Origin: Gautieria morchelliformis
Taxonomy: Eukaryota > Basidiomycota > Agaricomycetes > Gomphales > Gomphaceae
Length of the DNA stretch: 64,000 bases
Reading direction: 5' to 3'
Assembly (NCBI GenBank): GCA_015179125.1
Contig: WHVA01000133.1
Span: 124,001 to 188,000, forward strand
Part shown: positions 34,690-46,209 of the stretch, in pieces
How the letters are laid out: each line of letters starts with the position of its first letter
Position numbering within the stretch: position 1 is the first letter of the stretch
Made by a program: the position numbers and the translations under genes
The notes under the pieces: model-generated
What the model was told of the DNA's origin: nothing
Databases searched by the model: none
What the model saw: only the letters and a program-made list of their open reading frames with translations

Positions 34690-35480
34690 GTGTCAACCAA
34701 TCATACATCCAATTTTGTTAACCTGGGGACCTGTGTTGATGGTCCGAACAGGCGGTTGCTTATGAATACCTATAACATGGATCAGGCCATCCACCTGGAC
34801 TCCTGTCATTTTCTGTCACCATCGAGTAAAGGATATTTGCAAACCCACAAGTCATGCAAGGCTTCTCTGATATGTGCTATGCAGTCCTGTGATGCATATG
34901 TACCCTTGATGGGCATGTGTTACGTGGCCATATCAATCTATAAGTTTTGCAAAACCTGGGTTGGACAGAGAGCCATCATATTGGGTGGAGTTCCTTGAAA
35001 AAAGCACAGAATTAACCTCCAGATGGTTTCAGGCACTGGAACAATCTTCCATTGGAGATTTTTCACCCAGCAATCACCACTCTGGTGTCATGATAGCTGT
35101 TCCTACATTTGTGCATGCTCTGTACCTAGAACACATGATTAGCAGCAATGTCCCATTATGGTTCCACCGGGGGAAAGTCAGGTTAATTGTTGAAATGAGA
35201 GATCCCTGTCTATCCAGATTTCAGCCTACAGCCGAACAAGTCAGGGATGTCATATTCAAGTCAGTATATTGCATGGAGCCTATACATGTTGAAGAGATGG
35301 GCAGTTTACCTGGACTCTAAAAGCCATCAGCAGCATACCGAGACGTGGCAAGTGTTCTTCACATGAGAAGGCATCTGCCATGCTAGAAAAGAGTGGCAAG
35401 GATGGGATATGGTCTTTGTGGAATTTCATTGTACACCAGGCTGCCAGATCAGAAGTCCATCTACCTAGGTTCCCCTTATA
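34690..35480 (+). pseudogene. Hypothetical agaricomycete-type gene, frameshifted
   Basis: The first part (to 34998) reads DGPNRRLLMNTYNMDQAIHL .. ISIYKFCKTWVGQ. A frame shift near 34955-34965 moves the reading to MDREPSYWVEFLEKSTELTS, RWFQALEQSSIGDFSPSNHH, SNVPLWFHRGKVR and FQPTAEQVRDVIFK (to 35320). A third frame then gives HQQHTETWQVFFT. The order W-x-x-x-LEK, VPLWF.WG-like, ETWQ.FF matches, from memory, an uncharacterised family common in agaricomycetes. It is inactive as it stands. Confidence 0.5.
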
Positions 35481-35590
35481 CCAACCCTTGTTCGCTGTGG
35501 AGATCACACAATCACACAGACTAGCAGATAGGAAATCCAAAGTATACATAAACAGGAGGGAATATATAGTAATTGGGGGAGTAATTGGGG
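35481..35590 (-). repeat. LTR1 fragment
   Basis: cgctgtggagatcacacaatcacacag ... ggaaatccaaagtatacataaac. Confidence 0.55.
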
Positions 35591-35719
35591 TGGACCCATT
35601 TTTCAAAGGGAGGGGGCTGAGGTTCTGTGTGCCAGTGGGTGGAACGAACATCAGAAATGTCTTCCACATCAGAACAAACACTGCTCTGGATTTGGGTGGA
35701 GGCGGAGCAGAACATGCAG

Positions 35720-36143
35720 AACTTCACATCACACTCTAGTTCATCTCTATGAAGGCTTCGTTCACTTCTCTGTTTTGGGCCACCTTTTGCACAGCTTTGT
35801 ACCACCCTGCCAGGTCATTGAAATTCAGAGCTCCATCCCCAAAAATGCAGCTTGGCTCTGGAGCATTGGATCATATCCATGTCAGAGCTTGATGGTGATG
35901 GTCTTATCATCATCATATTCCATGAGGTCAATGAACTCCTCAAAGCAGTCGATGTAGTGATTGACCAGATCCTTGGCCTGGTACCAGCCAGTTTCTTTGA
36001 GCCTGGTGAGCGCCACAAGCTGTTCATTCCTTGGGCAGAACTGGTCAGAAAAGGTCTTCTCAAAGGCTTCCCAGCTCAGAAGTAGTTACCCTTTCCCTTT
36101 GCTTCATGGCAGATTAGCTTGTTTGTGACGTGGGCTGCACAGT
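35720..36143 (-). pseudogene. Decayed GypA-like gag fragment
   Basis: Minus-strand match to the central gag of GypA copy 1: DWDAFEKTFSDQFCP, KDPVDDYID-like, YDDDKTIVIKF and the EANEAFVE region are all readable at DNA level with frame shifts. An LTR3 copy follows directly at 36144. Confidence 0.75.
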
Positions 36144-37129
36144 TGTCAAGATTGGATTTAGGCATTAATATCATGTATTAGTGAACACAGTGAATGCCTG
36201 AATGGCTTGTGCGCTAAGATATATAGTTTGGAGAATAATGTAAAGCTAATAAAGGTTATGAAGTAAGGGGGCTACTCAAATGGAGCTCGCCCTGTCTACA
36301 GTCGGAGTGAAATAGCCCATGACACTGGACAATGTAATGTACAAGGTTTCACAGAAAGGTTGTCTAGTAGTAACAATCCTTTCGCCGACGAAGGCCCTCC
36401 TTTGGAGCCCTTCGCTGACAGCACCGATAATGGTTTGAAGACTAAAGTAGTGAAGGTGAAGTGTGGAAACTCACCAGTGGTGCTCAAGTCCTCCTCTGAT
36501 CTAAGATAGTAGTCTATAGAAGAGGGCTTAAGACGATAGTCACAGTGAGGTCAAGTTTGCACAAGATAGATGTATGATAATTGAACTGCAGAATATACAT
36601 GCGAATGTAAGCTACTTATACCAAATGCTCATATGATATCAGTGAACAGGAAAGAGGCTGTCATGAGTCAGGGTTGGATAGGGGTGCATAGTCAGGATAC
36701 AAATAGATGAAACACATATACAATAGAATAAAGGAGGAGTGCGAACATGAAACGATGGGGAGGAAAGAGGACAAAGGTACCTATGTAAGAAAACACGCCT
36801 TCAGACCTGCACACATATTACCCTGCACAGACTCTTGGTCTGCTGGGTCGATCTCACATGAGCTATGGGTAGGATGTCCCACGAATGTATCCTGGCCATA
36901 GGAACACCCAAAGGGGGTTGAACTGGGAAGGTGATGGGGCCAGTGATGAACCCTCACGTCGGGTAAAGGATGTCAATCATGTTTGATGGTGTGCCTACTG
37001 GCAAATGATGCGAGTAGCGAATGGTCATTCAGCAAATTCGACGAAGAGCAAACGGAACGAACATAGAGGTGGAGGGATAAAAAGGGAAAATGGGGGGTAA
37101 CTTGATACAAGAATAAATGGGTCATGACA
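36144..37129 (-). repeat. LTR3 copy (986 bp), minus strand
   Basis: Starts tgtcaagattggattta and ends atgggtcatgaca, full length relative to 11270-12296. The flanking pentamers (ACAGT / TAGGA) do not match, so no target-site duplication remains. The left flank is the gag fragment; the right flank is unrelated. Confidence 0.8.
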
Positions 37130-37289
37130 TAGGAATAGACTTGTGGATAGTGATCCCAACCTGGGGATGATGTACAAAGACCCTGTCTACATGAAACATA
37201 GCTCATAATCAGTGGGACTAGTCAGGGGAATTGGATAGAGAATAAATCTTCATGTGTCTTGTGCTGCATGCATGCAACACACTTGGCAA

Positions 37290-37778
37290 TGTAAGGGTAA
37301 CCCTGGCTGGTTATGGAGATCACACTACCACACAACTGACAAGGGGAAATCCAAAGTATGTATAAATGAACAGAGTATACAAGAGAGGGGATTCTCACCT
37401 GACAAGGGGAAATCCAAAGAGAAAAGTCTAAGGACCCCAATGTCAGCGAGCCCATATTATACTACGCTGCGCAGCCAGGGACAACACTTGGCACCCACCA
37501 TCAACCCTGCATCCTCCTGACCTCCCTGACCCTTGATCGACCCTTGATGCCACCTATTACACGAGTCGCTTGATTTCCGACACAGTTCCAAGAGTGGAAG
37601 TCGGAAATTGGAGTGGAACTGGCAAGGCGAACAGAACTGGTGGGAGTTCTCCCAGAAGCGGAATCATTTCCGAAAGCAGAGGCAGAGATGGAATCGGAAC
37701 TGGAAGCAGAGTCGGAAATGGTGTCAGAACTGGGTGTGGTGTCGGAACTGGAACTGGAAAACAGGGTGTCCCCTGACA
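37290..37778 (-). mobile_element. Solo LTR1 (489 bp) with target-site duplication
   Basis: Bounded by tgtaagggtaaccc and gtgtcccctgaca, with a perfect 5-bp duplication GGCAA (37285-37289 and 37779-37783). It keeps many CG sites and is therefore younger than most LTR1 copies to its left. Confidence 0.88.
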
Positions 37779-37924
37779 GGCAAGGCAATTGCCATCTCTG
37801 TACCTCTCTCCTGAGGTAGCCACTTGGTATGTCCCTCTATGGGACTACCTTCTGTGATTTCCATCACATCTGAGGTCTTTGTACAGACTTCTAGGTCCTG
37901 TAGTATTTTATCTTCTAACATGGC

Positions 37925-38095
37925 ACCCAGGCACCTGCTTTCCAAGGCAGACACCAATGCCAGTGAGGCACATCAGGTCTAGACCGATACCCCAGCTTGA
38001 GTCGAGTGTGAATTTAACAAAACCATTAGCTATGTATTCAATCAATAGAATATAATGAACTTGATTATGCCATTTATTCTAACAATCACTACCCC
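37925..38095. repeat. Repeat H fragment
   Basis: cacccaggcacctgctttccaaggcagacacc ... ttattctaacaatcac matches the H part of 22888-23120. Confidence 0.5.
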
Positions 38096-40035
38096 AAGCT
38101 AGAAGGAATTTTCACACATTCCTATGACTAATAATGATGTGGCAGTAGACATGAGTCAGAGTGACTGAAGGGTTAAAAGTGGCATCACATGATTAATTCA
38201 AGTCCATTGTTTGCATGGCTGGCTAGACTCTACCATAATTGCACAGCAGCTTCAAGGAGTATAACTGATATCAGCATCATCCTTGCGAGGCTTCTGGATC
38301 ATTTCCAAAGGCATACAGAAGTTCTGGTCATTTGGAACTTTGGTCAATGGTTGGGAATAAGGCAAATGAAATGGGGTTCCCCTTTTACAGTGGTAAGAGC
38401 TGAAGCCACAATATCCAAAAGTGAAATACCCATGATTATTGACTTGGATCATAGATAAACATAATAACTTGCAAAACCTTTCGGCGCTATGGAAGTAGGT
38501 TCTTTGAATAAGGGCGTAATTGACAGGACCTGGCGCTTATTTTACAGAGCCCGGTTGAGACAATACACTCTCTGAGTCACCGGGGAGACTCAATTTGGGA
38601 CCATCAAGGGTTCATTGGCAAGCCGTCACCCGGTAAGTCGGTCCGTGATATATGTATTTAATTGTAAATGTGGGAAGGATCACCATCGTCCAATCTAATC
38701 GATAAACCAGGGTGATCGTCTCTGAGAGGCCAAAATTACTATAGCGAGAGACACTGAATATGCAATAGATCTGTGGGTGCAAAAATAGAGGGTCGCAGAT
38801 CGTGGGTAACGGGCTCCAAGCGGTGGGGATGCCTCGAGGCAGAAGCGCTTCGTCAGCAGAAGACCGGTGAGGCATGAGAAGATTACGGCAAATAACATGG
38901 ACGAAATGGACTCATCAGGAATAAATAAACTTGGGAAATTACCTACACCATGTTGTGCGCGGGGCTGAGTTGTGAGGACAAACAAGGTGTATCATTCACT
39001 GCACTGATTACCCCTTTCTTGGATTCGAGGGATTTGGGGTCTAAGGTGCCGCTGTCCGTGGAGTGCCTTGTCCGATTTCTCGAGTCTGATAAGCGGCTTG
39101 CTGTACAGAGAAAGCGCGACCTCCAGATTACACGGAGGCAAAAGGAGTCAAAAGGCTTCGATTCGGAGGGCCGGGGGGATCCGAGTGTTATCACGAGGGG
39201 CATGTCTCCTGAGCTTATTTGTTGAAGCTTCATTACGGTAATCGAGATCTCGCAAGGGCGGGCACCTGGAGGTAGACAGCGTGCCAGAGGTTGATGTATA
39301 AGATAGAGTTCACTTAGGCGGTGTGAGTCGTAGGGCAGCAAGATTATTCGTAGCAGTGCGAATGAGATGCACATGGTGTGAACAATTGGCAGCACAGCGC
39401 TCGGCTATGGCGCCAAGCGGGCCCGCTCGACCTTGGCTTCACCTCTGTCGAATACTCGCCAGCTTGGACGCTGCGTTGCCTTGATCGTCCTGCGCCATGT
39501 ATGAAGCGTTCTCTGCTCCAGGTGCCCACTGCTTCTGCGCTTGTGTTTGCCAACGGTTTGGCCAAAACTGGCGACGCTCCGGTTGGGCGACTATCTTCAA
39601 TATCCGACTGCCTCGAGGCATCACTGTGCTTCCCATTTCATGTTCAGATCCATTCTCGGGACTTCCCTGCTGGCACCCACATCTACCGTTACTTATAATA
39701 CTCTCACTGCGCTCATTTGTTCCCTTCCCCATATCCTCAACCCGCCCTCCCCTCTCCTCCTCCCGTCGTCCGTTCCCGTCTCTATCTTGTTTTTTGTATC
39801 TCTTATTGTTTACATCACACTGTTGTCCCCATCGCCGACGCCGTACCACTGTTGACTTATTTCTTGTCCTTGTAACCTTCTGTTTCAACAGGCGTTTCCC
39901 CCGCCTCCTCCGTTGCCCACCACGATCAGCACAATCTCCCCCGCTGACCTCTTTCTCTCCATTCCCTCCCCTGACGTCGACAAGGATTCTCCCCCGCCTA
40001 CCACCTCCGCCTTGCCCTTCCCTCTGACAGTCGCT
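38096..40035. other. Upstream region of the bHLH gene; no clear gene
   Basis: From about 38.45 kb the CG content returns to genic levels. A 91-codon ATG frame at 38950-39225 (ending RQKESKGFDSEGRGDPS..) has no recognisable domain. Between about 39690 and 40030 the plus strand is strongly pyrimidine-rich, as in promoters and leaders of well-expressed fungal genes. A possible leader intron end is gttTCAACAG at about 39882-39891. Confidence 0.35.
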
Positions 40036-41540
40036 ATGGAGTCTTCTCAATCCAAGTCGCCGGACTTCAGTCTCGATTCATCTCCTCCAAACTTTTCTTA
40101 CGACTTTCACGCCGAGTCGTCTGGATCCCCTGGCACTGGCGGCTTCGAGGCCTTCACAAACTACGGTGGTTACACGGGTAAGCACGCCGATCTCATCCCA
40201 GAGCACCGCCCTAACGTCAGTTCAGAGACATCTCCACGCCTTGGTGCGTTTGGCGCTCTGGCTTTGGGCACAGCACACAACTCGACGAACCCAAATTTCT
40301 TCGCCCCGTCGCATCTTTACGCCCAAGCACACTCGCACCCAGGCAGCTCCCCCAGCTTCACGTCTGGCTCAACCGGCTCCGCGGGCCGGCCTCTGACTCC
40401 CCTCGAAGGCCACGATTTGACGATATCGCCGCCTCTCACCCTGTCGCCGACCCACGGAAACCCGGGCACCGGTGGTATGTACCACCCGGGCATGTCTAGC
40501 AGTGACATGGACAGCATGGAGGACAATGGACACACATCGCCCACTACACGCGGCCAAGTCCGCGGTAGTGCAAGAAGCTCGACGAACTCCCCACCTTCGT
40601 CGGCCTCGACGTCGCATCGTTATGGGCGCGGGGAACGCTATAACCCGATGGCGCCGCACCAGAGCACCAGCGGCGTCACGAGGTCCGCGCGAACAGCGGC
40701 ACGCAGGAGTGCAACTGCCACCCGCCGCAACCTTAGGGGTCAGGAACCTGACATCAGCGACGACGAGGGGGACGGCATGGGGGACGATCCAGGCAGCGCG
40801 GAGATGGATGCCGGTGGTGTTCCAGGCAACGAGTGAGTCGACTCGCTTTTGTTGCCGTGTTCCTTCTTCGGGGTGTCTTCTATCATTACCAAGTGGTGTC
40901 CTCCATATATTGCTCTACTTCTTGCATAGCTTGTTTGAACCTATCCGTCGTTTATCTCTGTGTGAGGACGCCCTCAAATATACTGACCTGCTTCTCTGCG
41001 TTTCTCTAGCATCATACAGCGTCGTCGTGAGGAAATCCGTCGCCAACGCATTGAATCGGAACAACGTCGGCGAGATGAACTCCGGGATGGATATGCAAAG
41101 CTCAAATTTGCCCTTCCGATTAGTAATCAAAAGTCCAGCAAAGTTAGTTTGCTCGATCGGGGTATGTGTGCCTGTGCCTGCGCCTACGGCCCTGGAATCC
41201 AGTTCTTATGATTTTCCTATGCTTATCACAGCTGTCACGTACATACGCCAACTCGAGACAAGCCAGAACAGCTTACAGACTCGGTTAGACAACTCCGAGA
41301 ATGAGCTTACCAGGCTTAGAAAGTAGGTTGTCGGGCAGCCTCTGCTGATGATTGTGGTATTGACGACGAGGACTGTTTAGCGTCAACGAGCAGCTCATGC
41401 GCAACTTGGCCGACCACCACCGCGCCACGCTCCACCTCGCCCAGGCATCGGTGTCTGCGGCATCATCGCAAACCGCCAGCGAGCCTCCCAGCCCAGCTGG
41501 AAACAAGAAGAACAAAGGACCCAAGATGCAGTCCTTCTGA
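40036..41540 (+). CDS. bHLH transcription factor
   Basis: Exons 40036-40832, 41010-41161, 41232-41322 and 41381-41540 join into 399 residues plus stop (1200 nt). The start is the first ATG of the open frame (MESSQSKSPDFSLD). Residues 1-265 are Ser/Pro/Gly-rich and probably disordered; they end in an acidic patch EPDISDDEGDGMGDD. The basic region and helix 1 follow from about residue 266: RRREEIRRQRIESEQRRRDE, then LRDGYAKLK; the loop is PISNQKSSKVS; helix 2 is LLDRAVTYIRQLE, running into a leucine-spaced coiled region. The pattern resembles the INO2/INO4-like and other fungal bHLH proteins that bind E-boxes in the nucleus. Introns have donors GTGAGT, GTATGT and GTAGGT. The frame is intact. 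The target pathway cannot be told from sequence. Confidence 0.88.
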
Positions 41541-43383
41541 TTGGCCCTTCAATGTCCCGCCCACACGGCATCGCCTCTGCACGAGACTTCCAGCGACTTA
41601 CTTTCGCAGCTTCCACCTGCATTGAAGGACCACAGCCATCGTTTTTCTTTTTTCCTTGCCCCGCGTTTCTGCCTTTGCCTGCTCCCCTCCCCGAACACCA
41701 AAATATTGACGTTGAACGGACTATGATTTCGGACGACCTTACTCACAACGGCTCGGGATCACGCCTATTCTTCTATATTCTTCTTGTTCTTCGCCCTCCA
41801 GTCCTACCTCTCTCCCAAAATACATTAGAACGGACTATGATTTTACGATTCCGTGGGTCTGGACCCCCAACTTTCTCCATCCTCGGATGCCATACATCCG
41901 TAACGAACCGGTCTATCGTGATTGCGTTAACGCTCGCCAACGACTTGTGACGAACTCCCTCGATGGGCCATTTGACATGTTTATGGAAACCGTGGACCCG
42001 ACTTGAATGTGTAGTGAGTGGCTTCAGTGTGTCGTCTATTTCATGAGCTTAGTGTATGCCAGCACTGGATATGTGCCCGTTCATCCTCTCGATGCGCTCT
42101 GCTCAAGGCCACCTCCGGCTTCAGTGCTTGCATGACGGTGATGTCAAGGCAGCCGTCGGGTGTTGCTGCCAGGGCTTCTGGCACCGCCCGTTCGCTTCGC
42201 CGAGTCACATTACCAACGTCCTCCCTGGTTTGATTGGACGTCGCCTGTCCTATGGCGTCTTGCACCGCAATCAGTTCTGGCCAAGCTCAAGTTCATGGCC
42301 GCATCCTCACGATTACCTGTAGAACTATTAACGAATTATTGCCAAGCCAGCCTTGGCGTCTGTTCCCTTCGATTATTACTCTTATTTTAAAAGGCATTTT
42401 CATCATTCCTCTCGATGCATTTTCTGTACAACACACATCACTCTCTCGACCCGGACTTTACCTCATCCCCATTCCCCCCCAGCTTTGACGAGCGCCAGAG
42501 CATGTCCACTTCCCTCCACTCGAAAGGGGCATGACCACGACTTGGCGCTGTGCATGGATGCTCGCACGTTACGTCTCATTAACGTGCCGTTCTGCTGCGA
42601 TGCGACATCGACGCCCACGACCATGGTTTTCACGAGATTATGTTGTCATTCGGTTTCTCCTCTCGCCTTTGCGATGGACTTCCTTCGCGATCCACATGCA
42701 CCATTTTTACATCTTTTCCGCCAGGGACCTTGGGCACCCGTCGTCAATACCCGTCATCTCTCCTAGGCGAGTCTTAGGAATGTTGGTGACAGCTCGTAGC
42801 GACGGCGCGGCCCCCAACCGTGCCGGGAATCCCGTCACTTTCCTCAACTGGTGTTCCTTCAGCCCAGCGCTCTAGTGAGCCCGTTGTGGTGGTGATACCC
42901 TTTCACCTTACCTTCACGCCACCCACTTCACCACAAACCGATCCCGACAATGTTTTATCTCCGAAACCCTGGCCCAACGCGTCGATAGGTACGACCCGCA
43001 ACGACCAACGACCAACGACATGCACACACCCCTTGTCGCGAGTCACTACCACTCATTTTGTTCCCATGCGTGAGATGTGATTCACTACTCCAACTCCTGT
43101 CCCCCCGGATGGCTCTGCGCGCACGTCACGGTGTTAGTTCTCTTCGCGCTGCGCGTAGTTTTTCTGTTGCGTTCTGCCATGTAGTTAGTTATACGCCCCT
43201 TATACGAATTGCATGCAATTTCGGAAAAACCTGGTGTGATTATCTTTATGTAAGCAGCGGGCGCTCGTTACGGTCATCGAACGCAGAGCGGGAAACTTGT
43301 ATTATCACTCACAATTGGACCAGCTTTGGAGTCCAGGGTAGGAGGACAAATATGAAGCGCGAAGGACTCCAAGCATAATATCC
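41541..43383. other. 3' flank of the bHLH gene; no clear gene
   Basis: CG-normal sequence with only short frames. The motif gaacggactatgattt occurs at about 41713 and 41829 as a direct repeat. It may hold the 3' UTR of the bHLH gene. Confidence 0.4.
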
Positions 43384-43497
43384 GAGGTTACGGCGTTCGC
43401 TGAGTTGAATGAGTCGGTTGTTGCATCGAAGCACTATGCTTCGATGCGACGACGGACTCATTCAACTCAGCGAACGCTGTTGCTCAGACGTAACCTG
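43384..43497. repeat. Long inverted repeat / hairpin
   Basis: Arms 43393-43433 and 43437-43477 pair over 41 positions with a 3-nt loop. Within them, 23 bp (43393-43415 with 43455-43477) and 11 bp (43423-43433 with 43437-43447) are perfect. The 7 in between give one mismatch and two G-U pairs when read as plus-strand RNA. An outer stem (gaggttacg near 43384 with cgtaacct near 43489) encloses an 11-nt bulge. It lies between the convergent bHLH and P450 genes. It could be a terminator or RNA-processing signal, a small-RNA precursor, or a tiny transposon relic. Confidence 0.85.
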
Positions 43498-43786
43498 ATG
43501 ATGAGGTAATAGGTACTGTCTACAGTGTCTAATAGACCTTTCAATTTGGTGCAGTTGGTTTCATTCCATATACGTCCTGCTTGATGAGATGTTTTACTTT
43601 CGAAATTAAGAGACATTGCGATTGAGTAAATGGACTCATAGAACACTCTAGTAACCAACAAGGTGTGCTCGATTGTGCAAAGGTGCATAAGTAGGGACAA
43701 AGGCTGATCCTGCGGTCGCTACCTAGTTCGCAGAGATGGTACCTTTTCTGCACAGGCATGCCTCACCTTTGTACATGGACCACCGC

Positions 43787-45891
43787 TCACGGATGACTCC
43801 CCTCAAGAATAAGTCTCGTGGCAGCGTCCGATCGTGGACTTACAGTGCATTCGAAAGACACGGGACCACTAAAGATATTAACATGTAACCATGACATATT
43901 CGAATGGCTCTGCATAGGATGAAGTACTCACGAGATAAATCCAGTTTCGAAAGCGGCTTGTACAGGAATGTCGTTTCCGCCGCTGTCCTTCGAAGGAGTG
44001 ATGTTAAATACGCTCAAGATAGACGCCACAGCCATAAATATGGAACTCTCGGCCATGTGTCGACCTGGGCATATCCTGCCGAGCGTTACCGTAAATGAAA
44101 TAAACACTGCAGACGAAACTCAAGACATTTACCTTCTGCCGTATCCGAAAGCGGCAATCGGGTCTCTCATGCCTGGGGTAAGAAACCGTTCAGGGCGGAA
44201 CGTATCGGCGTCTGCACCATATGTAGCCTCGTCATGGAGCATCGTCCTGTCAGCCTGTTAGGGGAATAAGAAAAGAAGCGATCTTATCGGTTTACCAAGT
44301 ATTTCCAAACACAAGAGTCCCCGCAGGTATGAAGTAGTCTTTATAGACATCGTCCTTGATAACACGGTGTGGGACTCCAAGGGGGAAGATCGGATGCCAT
44401 CGTAATACCTCTTTGCAAAGAGCATTGACGTAGGGAAGACTCTCGCGGTCTTCGTATTCCGGAAGCCTATTTCCCACCACTCCATCTAGCTCCTCTTGAG
44501 CTTTATGTTGAGCTTCGGGGAAAAGAACCATTGCCAGAAAAAATACATGAAGTGACGTCACCGGCTGCAGCACGATGATCACTAAAGCCAAGCGAAGGAC
44601 AGAAAACACATGCCGTCCCTGCGCCCGCAGCATAGAGAGCGGATCCAGCGCTACGAATGACGTCTTCTTGCTCAGGAGGGGCATCTCCTTGGGCATATAG
44701 CTTTTCTAGCAAAGAAGCGGTGAACGAAGACTCCGCCGTACCGGAATCCTACAGGCTCTTATGTAGTATACAATATAGTCAGGCAACGGAACTGAACCTA
44801 CAAGCGCTCGCTTGACGGCTTGAAAGGGTAAAATATTCATCGCTACGGTAGGCTTTCGCCAAAGTCTGGCTTTTTTTCTGAAGCCTGCTCCAGGAACCCA
44901 TTCCGGAACATGTTTCACTTGCGCAAGAAAGTGAGATAGAGATGAAGGCTAAGAGTTTGACGTACATTTGGGGACCGTGTCAACGAGGAATGCCCAGGGA
45001 TTTCCTGCTTTGGAGAGAGCAGACAGAGCCTTCTCCGAAATAGTAATATAAGGATCCTCTTGAGGAAGCACCTTGATTCCATACACAACCTATGAGTTGA
45101 TTTGAATTGATCAAACCATGGCAGATCGTCTTGAACCCAGAACATGCCTCCATAATAATTGCTCCTGCCGCGTGTCGCAAGTGCTCAACAAATTGGTTAG
45201 GCGTCTCGTAGAGTCGTCGGAGTAATACCCTATCAGTCAATAAATAGATGTCGCTAACATGAATTCGAAGGTAAAATGTGAACCTTGTATGTTTCAATTG
45301 AATGGGTTGATATTCTGCTGCGGCATTGGGATGTAAGTTCTGATGGACCGCTTTGCGATATCTACGCCATAAATTTCCATAGTGCATGAAGACCATGAGC
45401 CAATCCCATCCCATTCTGCGCAGTAGTTAGAATCCAGCAGAGTCACGAGAAGCCAAGACTCGCACAAGTCGTTGACCATCGGATACTCGCCGCGATCGGA
45501 ATAGATCGATGATCGCCTCTCGAACAACTCATAGGCAACATCTGACGAGCTAACTATCATCATGGATTTCCCAAAAACCTTGAGGTGGACAAGTTCGCCT
45601 GAGTGCTTGAATGATCAAAAGACGTGGTGCACTCCCTCACAAAGCGCACCGTATGTTTTTGCCAATTGTGAGAAGGTCACCCACTCCTGCTCTGTGGGCA
45701 TGTCGGACAGATTCCCCACCACTGGCTTTCTGGGAGGCCCTGGAGGTAGCCGTAGCCCTACACAGATGACAAGATGACAAATTAAATTAAATTAAAGGTT
45801 GACAAAACGTACCTTCAGGGATGCGCTGTCGGACAAGTAACTCAGGTATCAGTATAGTCACTACGATGACAAACACGCAGTCTAAGAACAT
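43787..45891 (-). CDS. Cytochrome P450 monooxygenase
   Basis: Haem-thiolate oxygenase, anchored in the ER membrane by a short N-terminal helix (MFLDCVFVIVVTILIPELLV). Twelve exons (45891-45813, 45757-45650, 45598-45466, 45415-45284, 45229-45148, 45089-44966, 44917-44802, 44748-44614, 44564-44296, 44246-44133, 44075-43932, 43868-43787) give 505 residues without a break, the normal family length. Landmarks: the hinge LRLPPGPPRKPVVGN, W(R)RYRK in the C-helix, the I-helix region YAAGAGTPVTS at about 296-307, ExxR as EVLR at about 355, FRPERF at about 408-413 and the haem loop FGYGRRICPG with Cys at about 432. It resembles the OrdA/CYP64-like class often found in basidiomycetes; the substrate is unknown. 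Introns 5 (45147-45090) and 8 (44613-44565) need GC-AG boundaries. Odd: the usual acidic residue before the I-helix Thr is Gly. Confidence 0.92.
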
Positions 45892-46209
45892 AATATCATG
45901 AATAATCAGAAGCAACACAATGAAAAGCTCGGTGTGGGATATCGATAGTCTGAGCTGTGGATGCCAATTTGAACTCGATCAGTCAACCCTTATGAACACT
46001 GCATGTGCATGCAAAGTTGCGATTCTGAGATGTGCTCATGTCCGTTGACAACTGAGAAGCGATTTCCACTTGAACCCTCTTAGTATACGCACAGCCGCCT
46101 AAAACCACCATGCGCAATCGATAGGTACCTGAATATCTGTTATGCAAGGAACAGGGCGGCTAGCCTGCGATTACAGGATTTTCTAGCCACACAGATAAGC
46201 TGGATGTTA

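Noticed and set aside
36139..37134. Target-site duplication around the LTR3 at 36144
   Set aside because: Flanking pentamers ACAGT and TAGGA do not match.
39439..40050. Long frames over the bHLH leader on both strands (203 and 176 codons)
   Set aside because: They lie in pyrimidine-rich low-complexity DNA and have no domain; the spliced bHLH gene explains the locus.
40472..41326. 284-codon frame overlapping the bHLH gene
   Set aside because: It runs through three well-supported introns and loses the bHLH motif, so it is a frame shadow.
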